Notes under the pieces: generated by a model
Seen by the model: the letters and a program-made list of their open reading frames with translations, nothing else
The model's database searches: none
What the model was told of the DNA's origin: nothing
NCBI GenBank assembly: GCA_963556145.1
Contig: OY744462.1
Location: 3,534,001-3,598,000 of the forward strand
Reading direction: 5' to 3'
DNA: 64,000 nucleotides
From: Hygrocybe punicea
Taxonomy: Eukaryota > Basidiomycota > Agaricomycetes > Agaricales > Hygrophoraceae
Program-made: the position numbers and the translations under genes
Part shown: positions 50,554 to 61,589 of the stretch, one piece after another
How the letters are laid out: each line of letters opens with the position of its first letter
Position numbering within the stretch: position 1 is the first letter of the stretch

Positions 50554-51380
50554 ATGAACTTCAATCGCGGTCGTGCAAGAGATTTCTCTCGAGGTGGAGG
50601 TATGCATCTCTGCTTTTCCTCATATTACTTACTCCTTGACTGTGTGCAGGTCGCGGAGGGCGTGGAGGATTTCAACACCGTGACTTCGGACCGCCTGACA
50701 CAGTAGTTGGTAAGATTACGGTTCAATCGACTTTGCTGAACTCCATGGTTAAGCTTGCGGTAGAAATGGGCTGCTTCATCCATGCTGTGGAAGATGAAAT
50801 GCTTTGTTCATCACTAAAAGTCGACAAGATCCCATTTTTCAATGCTCCGATCTACCTGCAAAATAAGTCGGTCATCGGCAAAGTCGATGAAATACTTGGC
50901 CCAATCAATGAGGTGTACTTTTCGGTGAAGATGGGGGAAGGTATGATTGCAAGCAGTTTCAAAAAAGGAGACAAGGTGTACATTGGCGGTGACAAACTCC
51001 TTCCAGTTGAACGATTTCTACCCACGCCAAAAGTTGCTGGTACGTATTGCTCCTGCATGTTATCAGCCTCTAAAGTTTTTCATTTTCATTTAGGCATTCC
51101 CAGTACGTATTCTTCTCCGTGCAAGCTTAGGGGAAATATTAATTGATTACTTTTACATGCAGAGAGAGGACGCGGAAATCGTGGTGGAACAGGTATTCGG
51201 GGACGAGGTATGTCTGTTAGCCGAGGTGGGTTCCAGCGTGGTTCGCGCGGAAATATTCGTGGATTAGGGGCATATAGTGACCGAGGGGGTCGAGGAGCAT
51301 CTCGGGGAAGTTTGGGGGGGAGTCGTCGCGGTGTATGGGGAAGCGGAGGTGGCAGGGGCGGCAACCGAAGAGGGCCCTAG
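50554..51380 (+). CDS. GAR1: GAR1, H/ACA snoRNP protein
   Basis: Exons 50554-50599, 50650-50709, 50764-51039, a probable 9-nt micro-exon 51094-51102, and 51163-51380 give 202 aa (199 without the micro-exon). The N-terminal RGG box ([19 protein letters not shown]) is followed by the Gar1/Naf1 core ([76 protein letters not shown]). A long C-terminal RGG region ends NRRGP. Gar1 joins Cbf5, Nop10 and Nhp2 in nucleolar particles that pseudouridylate rRNA. It is divergent from PEX6. Family assignment is certain; the micro-exon is inferred. Confidence 0.93.
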
Positions 51381-51480
51381 TATACATAGGGTGCATGGTA
51401 AGATACTATGTAATGAAGTATGTTGAATTCATTAGAAAAGCATACTAAATATTGTTATCATATTGTGGCACACAGTATTC

Positions 51481-52308
51481 AAACCAAGGGGGAACCGGCA
51501 TTCAAACCCCGCACCCGAGGTGGGGGGGGGGGTGGTTGGGCCAAGCAAAATTAAAAAAAAGGAGTACTTTAATACATGGCCTTATATAGCAATTTTTGAC
51601 TCGCTATAGACCCCTGAGTGGCTTGCAACACTTTCATCATGGTAAATTTGAACAAAATGAATCATCTATAAGTACAGAAACTAATACAAAGAATCTGCTT
51701 GCACAGAACTGCGCAGGTCTGAGGAAAGATCGGTTAGGAGTGAGTTAACAGATGATGATGAGCTCCCTGAAGCCATCATTCCAACCCATTCCGACCCATA
51801 GTGGCTTGATGGTGTCATTGAGCACTCCGGTCACTGATGATCCAAAAGTTGTCAGGACAAACCACACAGAGTTTACAATTGCCACTGAACCCACCCACAT
51901 CAGTCAAGTACGAAAGAGTCGGGATATAGCTGACATATATGCCTGCTTGTGTGGCAATAAAGTGAGCCAGACAGAGATTGAGGGTAGCAAGGCTGCCAGT
52001 TGCGCTTATCCAGGCTGTGAGACTCAATGGGTAAGTAATTTCTGGCTACATTTATGCTTAGACTGATCGGGTCTTGGTACAGTTTCATTTGGATTGTCTC
52101 AACCTTGACTTCGTGCCTCGCAACTGGCGGTGTGAGGTGCATGCAAACATCAAGAAGGGTCGGCGGTAGATTGGATTGCCTTTTTTGTATATTACATAAT
52201 TAAATATACCCATATTAGGAAGGAGGGGGGGGGGTCCCTGAAATTGTCGAAACAAAATTTTCCGACCCACGTTCAGTTTTTTGAATGCCGGTTCCCCCTT
52301 GATTCAAA
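51481..52308. mobile_element. hAT-like non-autonomous element carrying a PHD-like finger gene
   Basis: The flanking direct repeat CAGTATTC is at 51473-51480 and 52309-52316. The inverted ends include CCAAGGGGGAACCGGCATTC on the left and its inverse on the right. The outermost few bases of the ends do not align cleanly, so the exact boundary is uncertain by a few bases. Confidence 0.65.
51752..52169 (+). CDS. Small PHD-like zinc-finger protein, 2 exons
   Basis: Exons 51752-52030 and 52083-52169 give 121 aa. After an unstructured N-terminus (VVRTNHTEFTIATEPTHISQ) the Cys/His pattern is Y-A-C-L-C-G, then CAYPGCETQW, and after the intron FHLDCLNLDFVPRNWRCEVH. That follows the C4HC3 spacing of a PHD/treble-clef finger with the invariant Trp before the last metal ligands. 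It lies wholly within the hAT-like element, so it is either a captured host gene or a transposon accessory protein. PHD fingers usually bind histone H3 tails; binding residues were not assessed. Confidence 0.6.
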
Positions 52309-52401
52309 CAGTATTCAAAATGATGATTCAAAATTTTAAAACAAAGTACATTACCAGTATGGAATGGCAATTTTACAGTACTGCTTCAATAATTTCAGTA
52401 G

Positions 52402-55400
52402 ATGTCTTGTTATTTATTGCTGTTTTCAAAATGCATGACATTTTTTGAAAAAATAAATCTTTCAAAGAGCAGGACCATAAGCATGGGTAAGTTTCTATAT
52501 TTGGTAGCACTGGTAAGCATTGACTCAAGTCAATGCTGGACAACAAAGAGGAGATCAACAAGGGCTGTGCGTGTTCCGCAATGCTTTTATTCGAGGCTAT
52601 TGACATTGTACACAGGGGGCTACAGTAACCACAATGATGGGAAAGGGTTTGCATTCACAGTCCAGTTCACAGCACTGCCAAAACCAACCAACAAGAAGTG
52701 TCACAAGAATGCTGTTAGCAAGCCTGTCGCAAAAATCATCTTTGTGCATGAGGATATGTCACTGCACGACACACTCACCAAGATAATCATTCAGCTCAAA
52801 TGTGAATACATGTTCCAGGACCTTCACATCCAAGATGGTGAAATCCGACAAGCACCATTCAATCTCAACCACATGATTGCATGCACAATGTCCAAGAACA
52901 TTGAAATTCAAAATCAAATAGACTACCTTCAAATGACTGAGGACGTTGTGAAGAAATCTAACGCTGCAGTCACTATCATCATGAAGGAGAAAAAGGTACC
53001 TCGCCATACCTGTATGTCCAGTTCAAGTTGTACTGACTCTGGTAGGTTACTGATGGCAACGCAGGCTCAGATTGCCAACTATGAAGAGATGGATGAGAAC
53101 ACTGCCCCGAAGAAGAAGCAGAAGGGCCCATCAAACGAGGAGATTGCAAGCTCATTCATAACCAAGGATCGTGGAGTGTTAATCAGGCTTCAGATGGAAT
53201 GTGATAGAAGACCTATTGAAGCCATCATTGACACTGGATCTCAGTTAAATGTGATTAGTAAAAGAGTCTGGAAAGAAATTATCCAAAGACCTATGGATGT
53301 AGGAAAAATTCTCACAATGAATGATGCTAATGGAGGTGAAGGAACATTAAAAGGATTAGTCTCAGAAGTTCCATTGACTTGTGGTGGTGTCCTTACCTAT
53401 GCCAATCTTTACATAGGAGAAACAGTGCCATTTGATTTATTACTTGGAAGACCATGGCAAAGAGGCAACTATGTTTCTATTGATGAAAGAATAGATGGTA
53501 CATATTTAGTATTCAAGAATCCTGAAGATTTGTCAAACAGATTTGAACTAATGGTTCCACCAAACCATTCTCAAGTTAATCACATCAAAGGAGCTACTAC
53601 TGTCCATGTCTCAACATCCTATTTATGCACTTTACCTATGGAACTTGAAGAAACCACTACAATTCCTTCAACTAAGTCTTATGAACAAAATAAGGCATTA
53701 GTCCACTATAATCCGCAATTTCAAACTCCGCTTAAACTGAATTATTTCACCAAAATGATTAGATGCTTACAGGATAAGCCTTATTTGGATAAGGATAAGT
53801 CTGAAGTAAAAGGAGATAAAAGTATCTCATGCTTCAATATCCCCAATAATGCATATGATGGCTCGAAACTTTTTGCATTGTCCATAGCCCATTGTGATGA
53901 CATGAACAATGAAGAATCTGACTTTTCTGAATGGAGAAAGATAAGAAATGGATTTTCACACCAGGGAAATTTAGATAGGAATTGCTATAAAAACTCTGAA
54001 GAAATGGGAAAGACAGTAGCCATGTCTGCTGCACAAACCCCCCAGATCCCACCTTTTATGATCAATAACCACCCTCTCCCTCTCCCTGTAGAAGGGATCC
54101 ACTCCAATGGTCATCTATATGATTTCCTTTTTTTGGGAAATTCCCTTGATTACCAATCTCCCCATTTAAGTAAATTTTTGATTGCTGCCACTGTAGGATA
54201 TAGGCTTTCTCTGGGAATTGATTCCCTTAGTGTTCCTTTTGAGCATGGAATTTTGTTAAATGCTTCCCTAGCTACAATAAATTCTCCAAGTGTCCCCCCT
54301 TCTTTGAGGATGGGACATTTAGTTTTTCAATTTTACCCCTTTGCTAACCCTTCTACTGAGGAGAACTTTTCTCCTCCCCCTGTCCCTCCTCCTTACATAG
54401 AGGATTTTTATTCATTTCCAGTAACTACTCGTGACCCTCGCATGTGCCCTGGAGATCATATTCCACCCTTAGAACCACCCTGTAATCCTATTGACTTACT
54501 GGTCACGTGGGTTCCCATGGTTGGCTCAGCCCTCGATTCCAACCCCGCTATCAAGTTCACTGGTGAGGACAACCACGAACTGTCGCTGGTTGACAACGAA
54601 GCGCGTGGTTGGAGCCCAATTGAAGGATGGGAATGGGACTATGAGGTGGGAAAAATCCCACTCCATCTATTCACGGATAAACGACTTCCGCTACAGTACA
54701 CGGAGCATGGCCATAGATGCCCCTCCTCGACTACTACTACGTCTCCAGAATATGCCTTGACCCTTGCAGATTGTACTACGGACCTTTCCACAACCACGGA
54801 CAACATTTTTTTTCATTTCCGGGGATCCGAAAACCACTCAATGGCCCCCACCAACACCATTCACCATTCCACCCTCGATATCAGTCGTGACCCATTCAAA
54901 AATACAGATCACAACAGATATGAGGCAGGTGATGAACGGGAAGTGGAATGGCAAGGCTGCATGGTGTGTACGACACATCCTGCTCATGAAAAATGCCCAG
55001 AATCCACCTTACTCATGAAAAAGCCTTCCCTTGATGAATATGTGGCCCCGGCAGCCACCGTCCAACTCACACTATGCACGGAACTCATGAATGAGCATCC
55101 CTCTATCCCTGATAATGACCTCCTTGACGTTGACATCCCTACTTCTCCACGCGCGCCTCTAGTTACACCCCTCCTCGAATCCACTAACTATATGCCAGTA
55201 AATCATGAACGTAGCGCCCCGGCGGCGCTCATTTATGACTACGGACTCTCACCTGGCCTTAACGTGCCGCCTGATGCTCACTTACACAACACCTTGCCTG
55301 GTCTCATCAATCACTACCCCACTTCCGCGAAGACCCCCAAATTCACTTTCCCTTCAGACGACGACTGGGACTGGCCCATCGGCCAGGTCTGGTACATCAA

Positions 55401-57024
55401 CCCCGCTGTTCTCAAGCCACCTCACATGCTTTACAACCACACAGAAGTAAACTACACGTTTCCACCCCCTCCTCATGCTGAATTGGGACGCGAGCTGATT
55501 TCCTGGCCCCCCAGCGATCCGGACATCTTATCAGATGTCTCCAACCATGCCACCCCTGGTTCCGATGTAGGAGACATTTGGTTCCCTGCTACTACTTATT
55601 TGCCTACTCCCCCTCTTACTCCTTTTAACAGTTGTGAGAATTTTGTATCTTTAGTCTCTAGCTCCCCTTCTCTGTCTTTTGAAGATTTATATGGTGATTT
55701 AGAATATTCTCCTAGGTCTCCCATATTTGAGAACATTTTGCCAGATTTAAATGATAATTGTGATGATTATTTATATTCTTCAAATAAATACATAGGTATT
55801 AAAGATACTTCTATGTCTGTAGATTCCCAATCATCTTCTTCTATTTATTCTGGAAGTGACTCTGAAAATAAGGCTGTCAAGATCCTAAGCCCCAAACCAG
55901 ATCCACTCACCATCATTATTCCTCATACCACTTCTATAAATTCATCTCTACCTCAGCCTTATCAGGAACATGGATCTAGGACTAGGCCTATCAGTGTGTC
56001 CTCTTCTGAGGACATTAATTCATCTTCTGATGAATCCATGGACACAGACTCAGATGAAGAATTAGAATGGTTCGCTTGGACTAGGTCTGATTCCCCAGAC
56101 TCAGAAGCAATAACAGAATTTAATTCAGACCTCAGTCAGGCCATTGAAGAAGCCCAGCAACCACTAGATTCCCCTCCAGGCTTGATATCGCTTTCACCTA
56201 CAACACCCCCACTTGAAGATATATCCTTGTTACAATTGCCACCTGTCTCAGACAATACTTGGTCCTTGCCAGAGGGTGAGGAAATCAATACTCCCTCTGA
56301 TGAATATGCCAGAATCCCATTTGATCACGCTAATGCCTTAAATGCAGGAGAATGCATTTTGCCCTTACCTCCCTCCAAGGATCCCAGATCCCCATTCAGT
56401 GTTAGATCAGGCTCATTATATCCAGAATCCAATCTACTCACTCAGCTTCACATGGAAGCACCTCCTGTTCACCCACAATCACCCATTCAAGTGTGTTCCT
56501 TCACCATCTCCAATGCTGGCTCCTCTCATCAGGACTTGGCTGCTGCAAGAATCTTAACAGCTGAGCCAGACCACATGTCTACATTTGATGTTCACATTAG
56601 TTTCCTCAAAGCTATTAGAGGATCCCTGGTTGAAGGCATTTGCAGAATTGGATTCAAGCTAGCTAATCCTGACTGGAGGGCCCTCATCAATAAAAGGCCT
56701 TCAAATGACCCAGTCCACTATTATTTCAACCACAAGTGCTTACTATTTCGGTTTCTGGAAGAAGGAGTTTCTGAAGGACTACCTGAACCTGCAACAGAGC
56801 ATTTTAGGCCCCTTCACTTCACAGAGTCAAATCCTCTCCTTGAAGAAGAAATCACCTTCCTCAAAAATTCCTCCATCATCTTTTGCTCCAATTGCTGCAT
56901 GTTACTCTCTGATGCTATCAATACAGTCTTGGATATGTGCTTTCGCCACCCTGAAGCAGTGGCAGATTTGCTTAAGGAAGGATATTTTGATCCTTCCAAA
57001 TATCTCAAGTCCACAATTACTTAA
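52402..57024 (+). CDS. 1540-codon chimeric ORF: foreign N-terminus fused to gypsy protease and long linker
   Basis: The frame is uninterrupted. Residues 1 to about 250 (FAFTVQFTALPKPTNKKCHK, IIFVHEDMSLHDTLTKIIIQ, NYEEMDENTAPKKKQKGPS) belong to an unrelated basidiomycete protein family with visible intron borders (GTACCT near 52996, GGTAG near 53040). From about 53150 it becomes gypsy pol: ECDRRPIEAIIDTGSQLNVI is a retropepsin with the catalytic D-T-G, and PFDLLLGRPWQRGNY is the second half. About 1000 residues of acidic, Pro/Ser-rich linker follow, then a conserved tail (FLKAIRGSLVEGICRIGFKL, LINKRPSNDPVHYYF). No gag or 5' LTR lies upstream, so the retroelement is 5'-truncated and joined to another gene. 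The pol frame continues at 57162, probably across an intron. Confidence 0.7.
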   Translation: MSCYLLLFSKCMTFFEKINLSKSRTISMGKFLYLVALVSIDSSQCWTTKRRSTRAVRVPQCFYSRLLTLYTGGYSNHNDGKGFAFTVQFTALPKPTNKKCHKNAVSKPVAKIIFVHEDMSLHDTLTKIIIQLKCEYMFQDLHIQDGEIRQAPFNLNHMIACTMSKNIEIQNQIDYLQMTEDVVKKSNAAVTIIMKEKKVPRHTCMSSSSCTDSGRLLMATQAQIANYEEMDENTAPKKKQKGPSNEEIASSFITKDRGVLIRLQMECDRRPIEAIIDTGSQLNVISKRVWKEIIQRPMDVGKILTMNDANGGEGTLKGLVSEVPLTCGGVLTYANLYIGETVPFDLLLGRPWQRGNYVSIDERIDGTYLVFKNPEDLSNRFELMVPPNHSQVNHIKGATTVHVSTSYLCTLPMELEETTTIPSTKSYEQNKALVHYNPQFQTPLKLNYFTKMIRCLQDKPYLDKDKSEVKGDKSISCFNIPNNAYDGSKLFALSIAHCDDMNNEESDFSEWRKIRNGFSHQGNLDRNCYKNSEEMGKTVAMSAAQTPQIPPFMINNHPLPLPVEGIHSNGHLYDFLFLGNSLDYQSPHLSKFLIAATVGYRLSLGIDSLSVPFEHGILLNASLATINSPSVPPSLRMGHLVFQFYPFANPSTEENFSPPPVPPPYIEDFYSFPVTTRDPRMCPGDHIPPLEPPCNPIDLLVTWVPMVGSALDSNPAIKFTGEDNHELSLVDNEARGWSPIEGWEWDYEVGKIPLHLFTDKRLPLQYTEHGHRCPSSTTTTSPEYALTLADCTTDLSTTTDNIFFHFRGSENHSMAPTNTIHHSTLDISRDPFKNTDHNRYEAGDEREVEWQGCMVCTTHPAHEKCPESTLLMKKPSLDEYVAPAATVQLTLCTELMNEHPSIPDNDLLDVDIPTSPRAPLVTPLLESTNYMPVNHERSAPAALIYDYGLSPGLNVPPDAHLHNTLPGLINHYPTSAKTPKFTFPSDDDWDWPIGQVWYINPAVLKPPHMLYNHTEVNYTFPPPPHAELGRELISWPPSDPDILSDVSNHATPGSDVGDIWFPATTYLPTPPLTPFNSCENFVSLVSSSPSLSFEDLYGDLEYSPRSPIFENILPDLNDNCDDYLYSSNKYIGIKDTSMSVDSQSSSSIYSGSDSENKAVKILSPKPDPLTIIIPHTTSINSSLPQPYQEHGSRTRPISVSSSEDINSSSDESMDTDSDEELEWFAWTRSDSPDSEAITEFNSDLSQAIEEAQQPLDSPPGLISLSPTTPPLEDISLLQLPPVSDNTWSLPEGEEINTPSDEYARIPFDHANALNAGECILPLPPSKDPRSPFSVRSGSLYPESNLLTQLHMEAPPVHPQSPIQVCSFTISNAGSSHQDLAAARILTAEPDHMSTFDVHISFLKAIRGSLVEGICRIGFKLANPDWRALINKRPSNDPVHYYFNHKCLLFRFLEEGVSEGLPEPATEHFRPLHFTESNPLLEEEITFLKNSSIIFCSNCCMLLSDAINTVLDMCFRHPEAVADLLKEGYFDPSKYLKSTIT

Positions 57025-57161
57025 TGATTTATTTACTCTTGTAACAATATTTTTGCCTCTATGTCAAACCTCTCTTCTTTATATCTGTCTGTACTACATT
57101 TTATTACTTGATGTGATAGTGTACAAGTTTATACCCATTAACACTCACAGCTTACAAAAGA

Positions 57162-58193
57162 GTGGACAAGAAGATAAATCCTGTCCCTGGAACTTTTCCA
57201 GAAGATGCTCATGTTACAAGGAAATTTCCCTATGACCCTCTTTCCACATTACCACCACTTCTTATGATACCACCAGACTTCATACCTACAGAGAAGCTTA
57301 CATCTGAACATCTAAAGATACTCAAGATAAACAATGATGGATTTCTTTGGCCAGAAGAAGAAAGATTATTTACTCATATCTTGTCACTTGACCAAGATGC
57401 TATTGGTTTTGAAGGTGCTGAAAGAGGCACACTTAAGGAATCTTACTTTTCACCATACATCATCCCTACTGTCCCACATGTACCTTGGGCATTTCGAAAT
57501 ATTCCTATACCACCAGGACTTAGAGAAAAAGTCATGGATGCTTTGAAGAGAAAAATAGATGCTGGTGTATATGAACCAAGTCAATCCTCTTATAGGTCAA
57601 GATGGTTTTGTGTAAGCAAGAAGGATGGAAAACTTCGTATAGTCCATGATTTGCAACCTCTCAATGCAGTTACAATACGTGATGCAGGCCTTCCTCCAAT
57701 ACTAGATGAATTTGTAGAACCTTTCGCTGGTCGCCAATGCTATACAGTCTTCGATTTACTATGGGGATTTGATGCTCGGAAAGTACATCCTACATCTTGT
57801 GACCTCACTGCATTCATTACACCACTGGGATTACTTCGTCTCACATCACTTCCCACTGGATTCACAAATTCACCTGCAGAATTCCAACGTTGTATGTGCT
57901 TCATCCTTCAAGATGAAATCCCTCATACTGCAAATAGCTTCATTGATGATTTACCTATAAAAGGACCTTCATCCATTTATCCTGATCAAGATGGAAGACC
58001 AGAAGTTTTGCTAGAAAATCCAGGAATCAGAAGGTTTATTTGGGAGCACGCTCAAGATGTACATTGCATTATGCATCGCCTTGCTTGTGCAGGAATGACA
58101 ATATCAGCTAAGAAGACACAACTTTGCCGCTCAAGTGTTGTGATCGTAGGACAGAAATGCACTCCGGAAGGACATTGTCCTGATGATAGTTGA
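57162..58193 (+). CDS. pol: Ty3/gypsy reverse transcriptase domain
   Basis: Begins KRVDKKINPVPGTFPEDAHV just after the preceding ORF. RT motifs in order: VPWAFRNIPIPPGLREKVMD, VYEPSQSSYRSRWFCVSKKD, KLRIVHDLQPLNAVTIRDAG, CYTVFDLLWGFDARKVHP, LLRLTSLPTGFTNSPAEFQR and the catalytic box SFIDDLPIKGP (F-I-D-D in place of Y-x-D-D). A TGA at 58191-58193 ends the ORF, but the same frame continues into RNase H, so it is a premature stop. It copies element RNA into DNA within Gag particles. Confidence 0.88.
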   Translation: MDKKINPVPGTFPEDAHVTRKFPYDPLSTLPPLLMIPPDFIPTEKLTSEHLKILKINNDGFLWPEEERLFTHILSLDQDAIGFEGAERGTLKESYFSPYIIPTVPHVPWAFRNIPIPPGLREKVMDALKRKIDAGVYEPSQSSYRSRWFCVSKKDGKLRIVHDLQPLNAVTIRDAGLPPILDEFVEPFAGRQCYTVFDLLWGFDARKVHPTSCDLTAFITPLGLLRLTSLPTGFTNSPAEFQRCMCFILQDEIPHTANSFIDDLPIKGPSSIYPDQDGRPEVLLENPGIRRFIWEHAQDVHCIMHRLACAGMTISAKKTQLCRSSVVIVGQKCTPEGHCPDDS

Positions 58194-60051
58194 GTACAAA
58201 AGGTTTTGGACTGGCCCCCACTCAAGACACCCAAGGATGTTAGAGGCTTCCTAGGTCTCTGTGGAACAGTTCGCATTTGGATAGAAAATTATTCTGCACT
58301 AGCCAAGCCACTAGCAGAGTTATTCCATAAAGGAGCAGAGTTTATGTGGGATGAAAGAAGACAAGCAGCTTTCCAGGCATTGAAAGAAAAGGTTTCTTCA
58401 GCACCTGCACTCCGCTCTATTGATTATACATCAGATAGACCCACATATTTATCAGTAGACAGTAGCCATATTGCTGCTGGTTTTATTTTATCACAAGAAG
58501 ATGAAAGTGGAAATCGTCGCCCTGCTAGATATGGTTCAATACCAATGAGTGAAAGAGAATCCAGATATTCACAGCCAAAACTGGAGTTATATGGACTATA
58601 CCGCGCGTTACGCCACTGGAGACTGTATTTAATAGGAATAAAGAATTTACATATAGAGGTAGATGCCAAGTTTATAAAAGGCATGCTCAATGAACCGGAT
58701 TTACAGCCTAATGCAGCCATAAACAGATGGATTCAAGGAATTTTATTATTTGACTTCAAACTTATTCATGTACCTGCAACCCAGTTTAGGGGACCAGATG
58801 CACTTTCTCGCAGAGAACTTGCAGATAATGAAGAAATTGAAGAGCATGATGATTCATGGCTAGATGATATTGCCTTGCTTGTTCATGTTCCTGATCCACA
58901 TGAAATAAGAAAATTTAGCTTCACTGTCCCTACCAAATTGCCATACAAGGCTACCATACTCCCTTCAAATAATGAAATTAAATTACAACAGGACAAGATA
59001 CTCATTCGTGTAAAACATTTTTTATTCACATTGGAAATGCCTTCAACAGATACCTTGCAGGCAAGAAGAAGATTTCTGAAGAAAACTGGACAATTTTATT
59101 TAAAAGATAATAAACTGTTTAGGAGAAATGGCCAAAAAATGCCTTCACTAGTAATTATGAATGCAAAAAAGAGAATTGCCATTCTCACTCAAGCCCATGA
59201 AAACCTAGGTCATAAAGGAGAACAAGCTGAGTTTGACTTAGTCAAACTTCGATTTTTTTGGCCCCATCTCAGAGCAGATGTCCATTACCACATTTCATCA
59301 TGTCATCAGTGTCAAATTAGGAGCTTGAAGAAAATTGAAATTTCCCCTAAAATTTCTACCCCTACAGCAATTTTTCAAAAGGTATACATTGATGTAATGT
59401 TCATGCCACCTTCAGGAGGCTACCATTTCATTGTAGCAGCACATGATGATTTATCAGGAGCAACTGAAGTAAAAGCTCTAAGATCAAACAATTCACACAA
59501 CTTAGCAAAATCTTTCTGGGAACAGATCTATTGTTGCTATGGTGCCATTGAACATGTAGTTACTGATAATAGAGGAGAAGTAAAAGGAGCATTTGAGTCT
59601 CTGCTTAGAAGATTAGGAATTCCTCAAGTTCGCATATCACCCTACAATAAGCATGCAAATGGTGTAGTAGAAAGAGGACATTTTACTCTACGTGAAGCCA
59701 TAGTTAAGTCTTGTGAAAAAAATAAGACTGGAAAGATCAAGAATTGGCACAAGCATGTAGAGTTAGCATCATTTGCAGACCGAATTACAGTCAGCAGTGT
59801 CACTGGATACTCACCTTATTATCTACTCCATGGCACCCATCCTATACTTCCCTTTGACCTAACAGAAGCCACATTTATGATTGAAAGTTTTCACTCAGGA
59901 CTTTCTACATCAGATTTGTTAGCACTCCGCATACGTCAGCTTGGAAGACATCAAGAAGATATTGATAAAGCAGCAGCTGTGCTTAAGCAGGCTCGCTTCA
60001 TATCTAAATTGCAATTTGATCAGAGATTTCATAGACGATTGCAAAAATGTG
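58194..60051 (+). CDS. pol: Gypsy RNase H and integrase, interrupted by element F
   Basis: The frame continues from RT: VLDWPPLKTPKDVRGFLGLC (tether), then RNase H (YLSVDSSHIAAGFILSQED, SQPKLELYGLYRALRHWRLY, IEVDAKFIKGML). The integrase HHCC finger follows (HENLGHKGEQ...CHQCQI), then the DDE core: YIDVMFMPPSGGYHF, VVTDNRGEVKGAFESL and NGVVERGHFTLREAI. At codon GAT the reading frame is broken after its first base (60051) by element F and resumes at 63413. Residues past QKC before the ORF's TGA are encoded by F. Confidence 0.9.
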
Positions 60052-60689
60052 ACTTGTTTAGTGGGCCAGTGCTTTGCATGGCATGACCGAGTTCTTTCAT
60101 CATTTTGTATTCAGAGTCATTCCCCACAATGTCATTTCCCACCACAAGATATTGTTTTGGCCAATATTTACAGCCTTTTAGTAGTAATTCATGGCACTCA
60201 CAGCTCAAAGGACAAAAATAAAGGAAAACACAGTATATGTACTTCTAGCCCTTGAAAAACTAAACAAGTTTCTCCCTACAATCTTCTTCACAGGACTTCA
60301 TCTGACAGCATAATTTGATAATATCACTTTGGGTGTCAGTTTACCTTTTAGTTCATCCACAGCTCACCATGTACAAAAGATTGTCCAAATCTAATTACAG
60401 CAGTATGTAGCCCTTAAAGAATAGTACAACTTTCCCTCTATAACCATCTCAATCCATGCAGTATTTCATGAGATACAAGATTCAGCACTTGAAATTCCAC
60501 AAAGTCAAAATTTCTCAATTGCAAAAAGTGGAGTGCCATGAATTACTAAAACAACTATAATCAGAAAGGATTTTCATGAATAGATGCATGCATGCATTTC
60601 TCTAAACAAATATATTGATAGAAGGGTATCTACTTAAATATATTACTAGATACAAAGAAGGTGAGGGAGGGGTGCAAAAGGTGGAAACA

Positions 60690-61520
60690 TGGGCTTCAAA
60701 ACCCCTTTCCTCTCATTTTCTATGGTAACGAAGTGCAGGGGCTGGCCAGAGGGTGGTTGAAAACGGGGTGAGAGGGTTCATCCTGGTGGTCAAAAAAGAT
60801 GGGGGCTGGTGGGGCAGACGGTGGAAACATGAGGCATTTCCACCCCCCCGACCTGGTGTTTTCTATGGCAACAAGGCGTTGGGGGCATGTACTAGCCGGG
60901 GGTGGTCAAAATTGGGGTGGGATGGGTCGTCCTGGTGGTCAAAAAAAGTAAGGGGGCCTGTTGGGGCAGAAGATGGCAGCAAGGGCGCCAGACCCCCCGT
61001 TGTCTTGTTTGCCATGGAAACGTGGCATGAGGGACATGTACTGGCCGGGGTTGGATGAAAATGGGGTGGGAGCTGTCCTGGTGGTCAAAAAGATGGGGGG
61101 GCTGGTGGGGCAGAAGGCAGAAACACGAGGGATTAGGATCCCCTGGCCTCTCGTTTTCTATGGAAACGAGTTGCAGGGGGGATGTACTGGCTGGGGGTGG
61201 TCGAAAACGGGGTGGGAAGGGGTGTCCTGGTGGGTGAAAATGGGGTGGTGGTAGAAAAAGGGAGTCTGGTGGTGGTTGGGCAGACAGCCGGATCGCAAGG
61301 GCTTGAGACCCCCCTGGTCGCTTATTTTCAATGGAAACAGAGTGTGGGGAGTGTAGGCTAGCTGGGGGTGGTTGAAACGGGATGGGAGCGGGTGTCCTGG
61401 TGGTAGAAAATGGGGTGGTGGTGGTGGTTGCACAGACAGCTGGAACGTGAGGGCCTAAAGACCCCCAACTGTTGATTTTCAACCCAAACGAGGTGCAGGA
61501 GGTTGATTCATGTCAGCCAT
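60690..61520. repeat. Minisatellite in element F, diverged from that of E
   Basis: About six units of roughly 140-150 bp with GGGGTGGTCGAAAACGGGGT, GTCCTGGTGG, TGGGGCAGA and CCCCCCGACC blocks, matching the layout of 37880-39745. Confidence 0.8.
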
Positions 61521-61589
61521 GGTCGAAATCGCTGGGACAGCAGGTCTTGACTGTGGAAGAAGTCAGGGAGTTGAGAGCTGAGACTTCTG

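Noticed and set aside
58191..58193. TGA reassignment to an amino acid
   Set aside because: X1 and Y2 use TGA as the normal stop at conserved ends, and internal TGAs occur only in decayed ORFs.
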